From NCBI GenBank assembly GCA_030528545.1, contig JAUMYR010000022.1:9218-15287 (forward strand): 6,070 nucleotides of DNA, in the 5' to 3' direction. The notes beneath the pieces are model-generated. The model saw nothing but the letters and a program-made list of their open reading frames with translations. It ran no database searches and was not told the DNA's origin. The position numbers and the translations under genes are program-made. Below, piece by piece: positions 1 to 6,070 of the stretch; the stretch's first letter is position 1; each line of letters starts with the position of its first letter. The stretch is from Propionibacteriaceae bacterium (lineage in GTDB: Bacteria; Actinomycetota; Actinomycetes; Propionibacteriales; Propionibacteriaceae).

Positions 1-507
1 CCCGAGGGATTTGTCCGGGACGCGGCCGCGAGCCTGTTCATCATCGGCTATGTGCCGTTGCTGGGTGCCTTCGTGTCCCTGCTCATCGCCCCAGCTGACG
101 GTCCGGCTCGCATCATCACGTTCATTCTGTGCGTCATGGGTTCCGACATCGGCGGCTATGCGGTGGGGGTGCTGTTCGGGAAGCATCCGATGGCGCCGGT
201 CGTGAGCCCGAAGAAGACCTGGGAGGGTTTCGCCGGGAGCGTATTCTTCAGCGTGCTCGTGGGCGCCGTGGCGGTATATTTTCTGCTCGGCTCACCCTGG
301 TGGGTCGGGATCGTTCTCGGTGCCGCGCTGGTGGCCGCGGCCACGCTGGGTGACCTCATCGAGTCTCTCATCAAGCGTGACGTGGGGATCAAGGACATGT
401 CGAGTTTCCTTCCCGGACACGGCGGCATCATGGACCGGCTGGATTCCCTGCTGGTCGCGGCTCCCATCGCCTGGCTGGTGCTGTACTACCTGGTCCCTTC
501 GGCGTGA
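1..507 (+). CDS. cdsA: Phosphatidate cytidylyltransferase (CDP-diacylglycerol synthase), C-terminal part
   Basis: This integral membrane enzyme converts phosphatidic acid and CTP to CDP-diacylglycerol, the precursor of the anionic phospholipids, phosphatidylinositol and cardiolipin. The frame is open from base 1, so the start codon lies upstream; 168 residues and the stop are present. The family signature is complete at visible residues 122-148 (nt 364-444): S-L-I-K-R, then K-D four residues later, then L-P-G-H-G-G and D-R-L-D, which includes the conserved metal-binding aspartates. A second conserved block, GSDIGGY (residues 47-53), is followed by the SPKKTWEGF loop (69-77), as in actinobacterial homologues. 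About five hydrophobic segments are visible, near residues 10-30, 38-58, 77-96, 100-120 and 150-165. rlmN follows 37 nt downstream. Frr and pyrH are the usual upstream neighbours, but they are outside the window. The identification is secure; only the N-terminus is missing. Confidence 0.96.
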   Translation, partial: PEGFVRDAAASLFIIGYVPLLGAFVSLLIAPADGPARIITFILCVMGSDIGGYAVGVLFGKHPMAPVVSPKKTWEGFAGSVFFSVLVGAVAVYFLLGSPWWVGIVLGAALVAAATLGDLIESLIKRDVGIKDMSSFLPGHGGIMDRLDSLLVAAPIAWLVLYYLVPSA

Positions 508-531
508 GCGGCCTGGGCGGCGAAATCACAG

Positions 532-537
532 TAGCGT
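532..537 (+). promoter_or_regulatory. Possible -10 element for a leaderless rlmN transcript
   Basis: TAGCGT fits the actinobacterial -10 pattern TANNNT and ends 7 nt before the rlmN ATG. Transcription would then start at or next to the A of the start codon. No Shine-Dalgarno sequence is visible between the cdsA stop and the rlmN ATG, which agrees with leaderless initiation. No convincing -35 hexamer is present, and read-through from cdsA is an equally possible source of rlmN mRNA. Inference only. Confidence 0.35.
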
Positions 538-544
538 TGGGCAC

Positions 545-1660
545 ATGAAAGAACTGCCCGTCGTGTTTGAGCCTCCCCGCAAGGGCAAGGCGCCGACCCA
601 TTGGGTCGATCTCACCCCGCTGGGCCGCAGGGAGGCCATCGCACGGCTCGGGCTGCCAGCTTTCCGCGCCGACCAGTTGTCTCGCCATATCTTCGACCGG
701 TTCAGCGATGACCCGCGGGAGTGGACCGACCTTCCCGCCGCCATCCGTGCCCAGGTCGCCGAGAGGCTCTTTCCCCAGCTGCTGACGCCGTTGACCCGCC
801 AGCAGACCGACAACGGCGACACCACCAAGACTCTGTGGCGCCTCCACGATGGGTCCCTGGTGGAATCGGTCCGCATGATCTATCCGAACCGGGTCACGAT
901 GTGCGTATCCTCCCAGGCGGGGTGCGGGATGGCCTGCCCGTTCTGCGCCACCGGTCAGGCTGGGCTGCAGCGCAACATGAGCGCCGGAGAGATCGTCAGC
1001 CAGGTTATCGACGGCATGCGGCAGGGCCGCGTCCACAACATCGTGTTCATGGGTATGGGCGAACCGCTGGCGAATTACAACGCCGTGCTGCAGGCGATCC
1101 GCACCATGATCGAGCCGTCGCCGAATGGGCTGGGCATGAGCGCCCGCGGGATCACGGTCTCGACCGTCGGTTTCGTGCCGAACATTGGCAGGCTGGCCTC
1201 GGAAGGGCTGCCAGTGACGCTGGCACTCAGCCTGCACGCACCCGACGACGAGCTGCGGGACGAGATCGTCCCGATCAACAACAGGTGGAAGGTCGCGGAG
1301 GTGCTGGACGCGGCGTGGGACTACGCCAGGACGACCAAGCGCCGGGTGTCCATCGAGTACGCGCTGATGCGCGACATCAACGACCAGAAGCATCGCGCCG
1401 ACCTGCTCGCCGATGTGCTCAAGCGCAGGGGAGACTGGGGCTGGGTGCACGTCAACCTGATCCCCTTGAACCCGACCCCAGGCTCGAAGTGGACCGCCTC
1501 CAGGCCGTCCGACGAGCGGGCCTTCGTCCGGCGGCTGGAGGAGCGCGGCGTGCCGGTCACGCTGCGCGATACCCGCGGCCGGGAGATCGACGGCGCCTGC
1601 GGCCAGCTCGCCGCGACCAGGAAACCGGCTGAGCATCGCACCCCACACCTGAATCAGTGA
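545..1660 (+). CDS. rlmN: Dual-specificity 23S rRNA (A2503-C2) / tRNA (A37-C2) methyltransferase RlmN, radical SAM
   Basis: RlmN is a cytosolic radical-SAM enzyme that methylates C2 of A2503 in 23S rRNA and, in characterised bacteria, A37 of some tRNAs, supporting translational fidelity. The product is 371 residues, the normal family length. The [4Fe-4S] motif CxxxCxxC is C127, C131 and C134. The two catalytic cysteines match E. coli C118 and C355: C120 (in VTMCVSS) and C352 (in IDGACGQLA). Other family blocks are MGEPL (171-175, SAM binding), [11 protein letters not shown] (203-213), LALSLHAP (226-233), IEYALM (270-275) and NLIPLNP (304-310). The open frame runs upstream to about 320, but that part overlaps cdsA and lacks family similarity. 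The ATG at 545 gives the expected N-terminus. The chloramphenicol/florfenicol resistance paralogue Cfr shares the fold, but the sequence and the cdsA-linked context fit housekeeping RlmN. Confidence 0.96.
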   Translation: MKELPVVFEPPRKGKAPTHWVDLTPLGRREAIARLGLPAFRADQLSRHIFDRFSDDPREWTDLPAAIRAQVAERLFPQLLTPLTRQQTDNGDTTKTLWRLHDGSLVESVRMIYPNRVTMCVSSQAGCGMACPFCATGQAGLQRNMSAGEIVSQVIDGMRQGRVHNIVFMGMGEPLANYNAVLQAIRTMIEPSPNGLGMSARGITVSTVGFVPNIGRLASEGLPVTLALSLHAPDDELRDEIVPINNRWKVAEVLDAAWDYARTTKRRVSIEYALMRDINDQKHRADLLADVLKRRGDWGWVHVNLIPLNPTPGSKWTASRPSDERAFVRRLEERGVPVTLRDTRGREIDGACGQLAATRKPAEHRTPHLNQ

Positions 1661-1713
1661 AAGGTCCCGCCCCGGGTTCGCCAAGAGGGCTGCCACCGGG
1701 TAGCGTGGCGCCG

Positions 1714-1755
1714 CTGGTGGGCTCACTCCGGTTTTGGCGGTGAGACGCCCACCGG
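1714..1755 (+). terminator. Long imperfect hairpin between rlmN and gdhA, candidate terminator or 5' control element
   Basis: GGTGGGC (1716-1722) pairs perfectly with GCCCACC (1747-1753), and the outer end extends by a G-U pair and a C-G pair. Past a 3-nt bulge (1744-1746) the stem continues with TCAC (1723-1726) and GTGA (1740-1743). The loop is about 13 nt. No U-tract follows, as is common for high-GC actinobacterial terminators. A smaller repeat, GCCAC/GTGGC (1692-1696 with 1705-1709), lies just before it. The position, 53 nt after the rlmN stop and 54 nt before gdhA, fits a terminator of the cdsA-rlmN unit. It could also lie in a gdhA leader if that promoter is upstream. Confidence 0.5.
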
Positions 1756-1773
1756 ACCCCGTCCTGCCTCCGG

Positions 1774-1779
1774 TAGGCT
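1774..1779 (+). promoter_or_regulatory. Weak -10 candidate for gdhA
   Basis: TAGGCT matches TANNNT and sits downstream of the 1714-1755 hairpin, so a start near 1785 would give a leader of about 25 nt containing the gdhA Shine-Dalgarno sequence. No good -35 hexamer lies 16-19 nt upstream. A second TANNNT match, TAGCGT at 1701-1706, would instead place the hairpin inside the leader. The choice between them cannot be made from sequence alone. Confidence 0.25.
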
Positions 1780-1799
1780 CGCGGAAGTCAATCACGCTG

Positions 1800-3147
<1,348 letters not shown>

Positions 3148-3170
3148 GGCACGCCACCCAGCTAATCGTG

Positions 3171-3200
3171 GATGGTCCCCGGTCCTGGCCGGGGACCATC
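3171..3200 (+). terminator. Strong terminator hairpin after gdhA
   Basis: GATGGTCCCCGG (3171-3182) and CCGGGGACCATC (3189-3200) form a perfect 12-bp stem with the 6-nt loop TCCTGG. It begins 23 nt after the gdhA stop. The sequence that follows (GTCGCGTTGG) has no U-tract, so this is the U-poor hairpin type frequent in actinobacteria. It would separate gdhA transcription from dxr. The perfect symmetry means it could act in both directions, but no convergent gene is present. Confidence 0.85.
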
Positions 3201-3250
3201 GTCGCGTTGGGGCCCGCTCGCCGTGGCACCGCCGTGCCCGATCGTTGAGC

Positions 3251-3263
3251 GAGGTGGCAGACT
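3251..3263 (+). promoter_or_regulatory. Start region of dxr: SD-like GAGGTGG or extended -10 CAGACT
   Basis: Two readings overlap here. GAGGTGG (3251-3257) is a fair Shine-Dalgarno match but lies 12 nt from the GTG at 3270, which is long. CAGACT (3258-3263) lies 6 nt before the GTG and resembles the -10 element of leaderless actinobacterial transcripts. No -35 was found at the right distance. Because the gdhA terminator lies just upstream, dxr probably needs its own promoter somewhere in 3201-3269. Confidence 0.4.
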
Positions 3264-3269
3264 GGGCGC

Positions 3270-4463
3270 GTGCGTGAAGTCATATTGCTCGGCAGCACCG
3301 GCTCGATCGGCCGCCAGACCCTTGAGGTCATCGGCGACAGGCGCGACCAGTTCCGGGTCGTGGCGCTGGCGGCGGGGGGCTCGGATATCGACCTGCTGGC
3401 CGCTCAGATCCTGGAGTTCGGACCGGACACTGTCGCGCTGGCCAAGGCCAGCGCCGCTCAGGACCTTCAGATCGCGTTGTACGCGAAGGCTCAGGCCGCG
3501 GGATGGGCCAAAGGTGAGTTCAGGCTGCCGAAGCTGCTCCTTGGTCCGCGCGCGGCGACCGAGGCCGCAGCTCTGAGCGCTGACGTGGTCGTCAACGCGA
3601 TCACCGGCGCAGCCGGACTCGAACCTACCCTGGCGGCGCTTCGCGCGGGGACCACTCTGGCCCTGGCCAACAAGGAATCGCTGGTGATCGGTGGCCGCCT
3701 GGTGACATCGGCGGCGAGGCCGGGGCAGATCGTCGCGGTGGACTCGGAGCACTCCGCTTTCGCCCAAGCGCTGCGGTGTGGCCGGGCCGAGGAAGTCCGT
3801 CGTCTCATCCTGACGGCCTCGGGCGGACCCTTCCGGGGACGGACCCGGGAGGAACTGCGCGATGTCACCCCGGAGCAGGCGATGGCCCACCCAACCTGGG
3901 ACATGGGCCGGGTCATCACCATCAACTCCGCCACCCTGGTCAACAAGGGCCTGGAACTGCTGGAGGCCAGCCTGTTGTACGGCGTCGACCTGGCCGACAT
4001 CGTGGTGACGGTGCACCCGCAGTCGGTGGTGCACTCCATGGTCGAGTTCCACGACGGGTCCACGATCGCCCAGGCCTCCCCACCCGATATGAGGCTGCCG
4101 ATTGGGCTGGCGCTGACCTGGCCCGACCGGATGCGTGACGCCGCCGCCCCCTGCGACTGGACGAGGGCCGCGACCTGGACTTTCGAACCCCTCGACGCCG
4201 AGGCCTTCCCCGCCGTAGAACTGGCCAGGAGAGCCGGACAGGCCTCGGGCACCGCCCCGGCGGTCTACAACGCCGCCAACGAGACCTGCGTGGATGCCTT
4301 CTGCGCCGGAAAGATTGGCTTTTGCGACATCGCCGCTATCATCGCTCGGGTGCTCGACGAGCACCTGGCGGCCGGGCACGTCCCGGATCCGGACCTGTCG
4401 TTGGATGCGGTGCTCTCAGCGGATGCCTGGGCCCGTGAACGTGCTGAGGAGTTGAGCGCATGA
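3270..4463 (+). CDS. dxr: 1-deoxy-D-xylulose 5-phosphate reductoisomerase
   Basis: Dxr (IspC) rearranges and reduces 1-deoxy-D-xylulose 5-phosphate with NADPH to 2-C-methyl-D-erythritol 4-phosphate, the first committed step of the MEP isoprenoid pathway and the fosmidomycin target. The 397 residues are full length. The NADPH-binding motif GSTGSIG is at 8-14. NKES (134-137), the metal ligands D158 and E160 in AVDSEHSA, and E229 in NKGLE correspond to E. coli D150, E152 and E231. The substrate loop shows SGGPFR (184-189) and HPTWDMG (207-213), followed by [12 protein letters not shown] (249-260). A C-terminal helical domain closes the protein, including AVYNAANE (331-338). The start is GTG: an in-frame stop at 3246-3248 leaves it as the first possible start, and the Rossmann motif begins seven residues later. 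The stop overlaps the rseP ATG, so the two genes are probably translationally coupled. Confidence 0.97.
   Translation: MREVILLGSTGSIGRQTLEVIGDRRDQFRVVALAAGGSDIDLLAAQILEFGPDTVALAKASAAQDLQIALYAKAQAAGWAKGEFRLPKLLLGPRAATEAAALSADVVVNAITGAAGLEPTLAALRAGTTLALANKESLVIGGRLVTSAARPGQIVAVDSEHSAFAQALRCGRAEEVRRLILTASGGPFRGRTREELRDVTPEQAMAHPTWDMGRVITINSATLVNKGLELLEASLLYGVDLADIVVTVHPQSVVHSMVEFHDGSTIAQASPPDMRLPIGLALTWPDRMRDAAAPCDWTRAATWTFEPLDAEAFPAVELARRAGQASGTAPAVYNAANETCVDAFCAGKIGFCDIAAIIARVLDEHLAAGHVPDPDLSLDAVLSADAWARERAEELSA
4446..4451 (+). promoter_or_regulatory. Ribosome binding site of rseP, inside dxr
   Basis: GAGGAG lies 8 nt before the ATG at 4460 and is contained in the last codons of dxr. It supports this ATG as the rseP start and, with the ATGA overlap at 4460-4463, coupled translation of the two genes. 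Confidence 0.75.
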
Positions 4464-5740
4464 GCATTCTCATCGTGATCGTCGCCGCGGTGGCCTTCTT
4501 CGTGCTCATCATGGCCTCCATCGCGCTACATGAGGTCGGTCACCTGGTTCCGGCCAAGCTGTTCGGCGTCAAGGTCACCCAGTACATGGTCGGTTTCGGT
4601 AAGACCCTTTGGTCGACCACCAGGGGCGGTACCGAGTACGGGATCAAGGCGATCCCGCTGGGGGGCTATGTGCGGCTGGTGGGCATGTACCCGCCCGGCA
4701 GGCCGGGACGCCTCAAGTGGCTGAACCGTCTCGCCGACGATGCCCGGGAGGGCGAGGCCCAGGACGTGACTCCGGCGGACGACGGCAAGCTGTTCTACCA
4801 GAAGAAGACCTGGCAGAAACTCATCGTCATGTTCGGCGGCCCGGCGATGAACCTGCTGCTGGCCTTCGCGATCTTCCTCGGCATCAACATGACCTACGGC
4901 CAGCACCGGCCCCAGCCGGTCGCCGCGGTGGTCAATGACTGCATGATCCCCGCCGGACGCGCCGAGCGGACCTGCCAGCCCGGTGACCCGCAGACCCCAG
5001 CCAAACAGGCCGGGATTCTCGCGGGCGACCGGATCGTGGCCCTGAACGGCGTCCGCTACACCGACTGGGAGGCCCTCAGCGAGGCCATCCGGGCCAACGG
5101 GTCCGGCCCCGCCGATTTCGTGGTGGAGCGCGACGGCGCCGAGGTCGCCCTACCGCGGGTCAACACGGTGGTGACCCGTGTCGCCGACCGCCTCGACCCG
5201 TCCAAGACGATCGAGGCGGGCTTCCTCGGCGTCCGGCCCACCATCGCTCGGGAGACCACCGGGCCGGTAGGGACGGCCAAGGACATGTGGCGCATGACGA
5301 AACAGTCCCTGGTCGCGCTGGCCTCCTTCCCGGTGAAGGTCTGGAACGTCGCCGCAGACCTGGTCACGGGCCAGCCGCGGGACATCAACGGCCCCATCTC
5401 CATCGTCGGGGCCTCCCGGGTGGCTGGCGAGGTCGCCACGGCCGACCGGCTGCCGCTCGGCGACCGGATCGCCACCTGGTTCGGCCTGCTCGGGTCGGTG
5501 AACCTGTTCGTGGCCCTGCTGAACCTGGTCCCGCTGGTCCCGCTCGACGGCGGCCACATGGCCGGGGCGATCTACGAATGGCTGAAGCGTTCCGCGGCCC
5601 GCCTGCTGGGACGCCCGGACCCCGGACACGCCGACACCGCGAAGATGCTTCCCGTGGTCTACGTCGTGGGCGGATTCCTGCTGATCGCCGGTGCCATCCT
5701 GATCCTCGCCGACATCATTACCCCGATCAGCATCTTCTAG
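4460..5740 (+). CDS. rseP: Site-2 intramembrane zinc metalloprotease (M50 family, RseP/Rip1 type)
   Basis: This membrane protease performs regulated intramembrane proteolysis. Characterised homologues (E. coli RseP, Mycobacterium Rip1) cut membrane-anchored anti-sigma factors, and client proteins here are unknown. The product has 426 residues. The first membrane segment (about 3-23) leads into the zinc motif HEVGH (24-28), with E25 as catalytic base. The conserved GYVRLVGM block (69-76) and FGGPAMN (125-131) follow, the latter beginning the second membrane segment (about 120-145). One extracytoplasmic PDZ domain spans about 150-235 ([14 protein letters not shown], 184-197). The third zinc ligand is D363 in [10 protein letters not shown] (357-366) within membrane segment three, and segment four is about 398-420. 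C161 and C172 in the PDZ entry resemble a cysteine pair in mycobacterial Rip1. The gene is coupled to dxr by ATGA overlap, the usual order in actinobacteria. The symbol rip1 would be equally valid. Confidence 0.95.
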   Translation: MSILIVIVAAVAFFVLIMASIALHEVGHLVPAKLFGVKVTQYMVGFGKTLWSTTRGGTEYGIKAIPLGGYVRLVGMYPPGRPGRLKWLNRLADDAREGEAQDVTPADDGKLFYQKKTWQKLIVMFGGPAMNLLLAFAIFLGINMTYGQHRPQPVAAVVNDCMIPAGRAERTCQPGDPQTPAKQAGILAGDRIVALNGVRYTDWEALSEAIRANGSGPADFVVERDGAEVALPRVNTVVTRVADRLDPSKTIEAGFLGVRPTIARETTGPVGTAKDMWRMTKQSLVALASFPVKVWNVAADLVTGQPRDINGPISIVGASRVAGEVATADRLPLGDRIATWFGLLGSVNLFVALLNLVPLVPLDGGHMAGAIYEWLKRSAARLLGRPDPGHADTAKMLPVVYVVGGFLLIAGAILILADIITPISIF

Positions 5741-5750
5741 GGTTTCGCCC

Positions 5751-5766
5751 CGGCGAGGCATCGCCG
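5751..5766 (+). terminator. First hairpin after rseP, candidate terminator
   Basis: CGGCGA (5751-5756) and TCGCCG (5761-5766) form a perfect 6-bp stem with a GGCA loop, beginning 10 nt after the rseP stop and followed by TTAT. Its position and GC-rich stem fit a U-poor actinobacterial terminator. The stem is short, so it may act together with the hairpin at 5779-5803. Confidence 0.5.
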
Positions 5767-5778
5767 TTATCGGCCTGC

Positions 5779-5809
5779 CCGGCTCCTTTACCGGACCAGC
5801 CGGAGTTTT
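5779..5809 (+). terminator. Second hairpin after rseP with a T-run, candidate intrinsic terminator
   Basis: CCGGCT (5779-5784) and AGCCGG (5798-5803) pair perfectly around a 13-nt loop and are followed by AG and then TTTTCT (5806-5811). This is the only stem in the window followed by a T-run, so it resembles a classical Rho-independent terminator, though a weak one because of the short stem and wide loop. Confidence 0.5.
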
Positions 5810-5828
5810 CTCCCGGCGGCGGAACCTG

Positions 5829-5853
5829 CCGGCCGCTAGCCGTCGTCGGCCGG
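5829..5853. repeat. GC-rich inverted repeat
   Basis: CCGGCCG (5829-5835) and CGGCCGG (5847-5853) are a perfect 7-bp inverted repeat around an 11-nt loop. No T-run follows. It may be a third terminator stem, part of a structured RNA, or chance pairing in GC-rich DNA; each arm is itself built on the short palindrome CGGCCG or its overlap. Confidence 0.45.
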
Positions 5854-5874
5854 GTCACGCAGGCGCTTTCCCAG

Positions 5875-5928
5875 CCCGATTGTCACCGTACGGTGAAAGC
5901 CAGCCACCCACCAGCGAAGAACATCGGG
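5875..5928. repeat. Nested inverted repeat enclosing the 14-bp palindrome
   Basis: CCCGAT (5875-5880) is the reverse complement of ATCGGG (5923-5928), with a possible extra G-U pair outside (5874 with 5929). Between them lie the perfect palindrome at 5883-5896 and a purine/C-rich stretch. If transcribed, this would fold as a closing stem with one internal hairpin. Six pairs over 42 nt can arise by chance, so the structure is suggestive only. I compared it with cobalamin, TPP, glycine and c-di-AMP riboswitch consensus motifs from memory and saw no match. Confidence 0.35.
5883..5896. promoter_or_regulatory. Perfect 14-bp palindrome, possible operator
   Basis: TCACCGTACGGTGA is identical to its reverse complement over all 14 bases, with one further matching pair (5881 T with 5898 A) past a mismatch. 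Dyad symmetry without a spacer is typical of binding sites for dimeric regulators such as TetR-family proteins, but I cannot assign a regulator. It lies about 100 bp upstream of the -35 of the promoter at 5995-6025, which is far for a simple repressor site. As RNA it would form a 5-bp stem with a GTAC loop. Confidence 0.5.
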
Positions 5929-5932
5929 TCAT

Positions 5933-5957
5933 GGATGCGATTCGCCGATCGCGATCC
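5933..5957. repeat. Nine-pair hairpin with one bulge upstream of the last promoter
   Basis: GGAT-GCGAT (5933-5941) pairs with ATCGC-GATCC (5948-5957), leaving G5953 bulged and a 6-nt loop (TCGCCG). The right arm contains the palindrome GATCGCGATC (5947-5956), and another palindrome, AATCGATT, follows at 5958-5965. It ends about 37 bp upstream of the -35 element. It could be an upstream regulatory site or the end of a structured transcript; no T-run follows. Confidence 0.4.
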
Positions 5958-5994
5958 AATCGATTCCCGGGACTGTTCGTTTGTGTAAGGAATG

Positions 5995-6025
5995 TTGTCA
6001 ACCCGGGGCGCAGAGGATATATGAT
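5995..6025 (+). promoter_or_regulatory. Sigma70-like promoter of the gene starting at 6065
   Basis: TTGTCA (5995-6000) matches the -35 consensus TTGACA at five of six bases. TATGAT (6020-6025) matches the -10 consensus at five of six with a 19-nt spacer; the overlapping TATATG (6018-6023) gives 17 nt with a poorer hexamer. This is the best promoter in the window, in a locally AT-richer stretch. Transcription would begin near 6031-6033, giving a leader of about 33 nt with the SD at 6054-6060. It implies that the downstream gene is expressed independently of dxr-rseP. Confidence 0.6.
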
Positions 6026-6053
6026 GCGCAACGGGATTGCCCTGTGACGTGAC

Positions 6054-6060
6054 GAGGAGG
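6054..6060 (+). promoter_or_regulatory. Strong ribosome binding site of the gene at 6065
   Basis: GAGGAGG is a near-perfect complement of the 16S rRNA 3' end and ends 4 nt before the ATG at 6065. It is the longest SD match in the window and the main reason to place a start at 6065. Confidence 0.7.
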
Positions 6061-6064
6061 TCTG

Positions 6065-6070
6065 ATGGGG
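6065..6070 (+). CDS. Start of a further gene, cut by the window edge (first codons ATG GGG)
   Basis: Only Met-Gly is visible. The start is supported by the promoter at 5995-6025 and the GAGGAGG ribosome binding site. In many actinobacteria the gene after rseP is ispG, another MEP pathway enzyme. However, the long structured spacer and the separate promoter mean this cannot be assumed, and two codons allow no identification. Confidence 0.55.

Larger units (their letters stand above)
5741..6064. other. 324-bp non-coding region after rseP
   Basis: No convincing coding frame is seen on either strand; the frame open through 5287-5988 is a shadow of rseP that runs on into the spacer. The region holds, in order, two terminator-like hairpins, a GC-rich inverted repeat, a nested inverted repeat around a perfect 14-bp palindrome, a bulged hairpin, a promoter and an RBS. 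I found no tRNA and recognised no riboswitch class. Confidence 0.7.

Noticed and set aside
3162..4379. 405-codon open frame on the - strand opposite dxr
   Set aside because: It runs through the gdhA terminator hairpin and mirrors dxr. The translation is low-complexity Gly/Arg/Pro/His with no motif, while the + strand is unmistakably Dxr.
5919..5930. GAACATCGGGTC as a LexA (SOS) box
   Set aside because: It differs from the GAAC-N4-GTTC pattern in the second half-site and has no flanking symmetry. It is better explained as part of the ATCGGG arm.
5850..5930. Possible cobalamin riboswitch because of CGGTGAAA followed by GCC
   Set aside because: The rest of the B12-box core and the other conserved blocks are missing, and the short match is part of the 14-bp palindrome.
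5287..5988. 233-codon + strand frame running from inside rseP into the spacer
   Set aside because: Most of it is out of frame within rseP, and the rest crosses the terminator-like hairpins. No RBS or recognisable protein motif.
5996..6001. Perfect TTGACA on the - strand as a divergent promoter
   Set aside because: No -10 hexamer is found 16-18 nt further on the - strand, and there is no - strand gene in that direction. The match follows from the TTGTCAA symmetry of the forward -35.
6021..6047. Eight-codon open frame ATG ATG ... TGA before the last gene, as a possible leader peptide
   Set aside because: Its start lies inside the predicted -10 element, upstream of the expected transcription start, so it would not be in the mRNA. 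No amino acid run suggests attenuation.

Overview
The window comes from a high-GC Gram-positive bacterium (Actinomycetota). The evidence is the strong G/C bias at third codon positions, the actinobacterial type of CdsA and Rip1/RseP sequences, hairpin terminators without long U-tracts, and the dxr-rseP gene pair downstream of cdsA. A Propionibacteriales-type genome is my best guess, but the sequence read by eye does not prove it. All genes lie on the + strand and nothing looks mobile or phage-like.

Layout: 1-507 is the 3' part of cdsA (phosphatidate cytidylyltransferase, 5' end outside the window). 545-1660 is rlmN (radical-SAM 23S rRNA/tRNA adenine-C2 methyltransferase). 1661-1809 is a spacer with a long imperfect hairpin and a good Shine-Dalgarno sequence. 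1810-3147 is gdhA (NADP-type glutamate dehydrogenase). It is followed by a perfect 12-bp stem-loop at 3171-3200, very probably its terminator. 3270-4463 is dxr (first committed enzyme of the MEP isoprenoid pathway). It overlaps by ATGA with 4460-5740, rseP/rip1 (site-2 intramembrane metalloprotease). 5741-6064 is a 324-bp non-coding region. It holds terminator-like hairpins, a perfect 14-bp palindrome nested inside another inverted repeat, a further hairpin, a sigma70-like promoter and a strong ribosome binding site. The RBS leads into a gene whose first two codons (6065-6070) are all that is visible.

How the genes fit together: cdsA (phospholipid precursor CDP-diacylglycerol), dxr (isoprenoid precursors for lipid carriers and quinones) and rseP (membrane protease) form the familiar bacterial envelope cluster. 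Here it is interrupted by rlmN (translation accuracy) and by a gdhA unit (ammonium assimilation) that looks self-contained, with hairpins on both sides. The coding content is ordinary core genome. No defence system, CRISPR array, transposon, tRNA or rRNA was seen. The least explained part is the structured non-coding region at 5741-6064.
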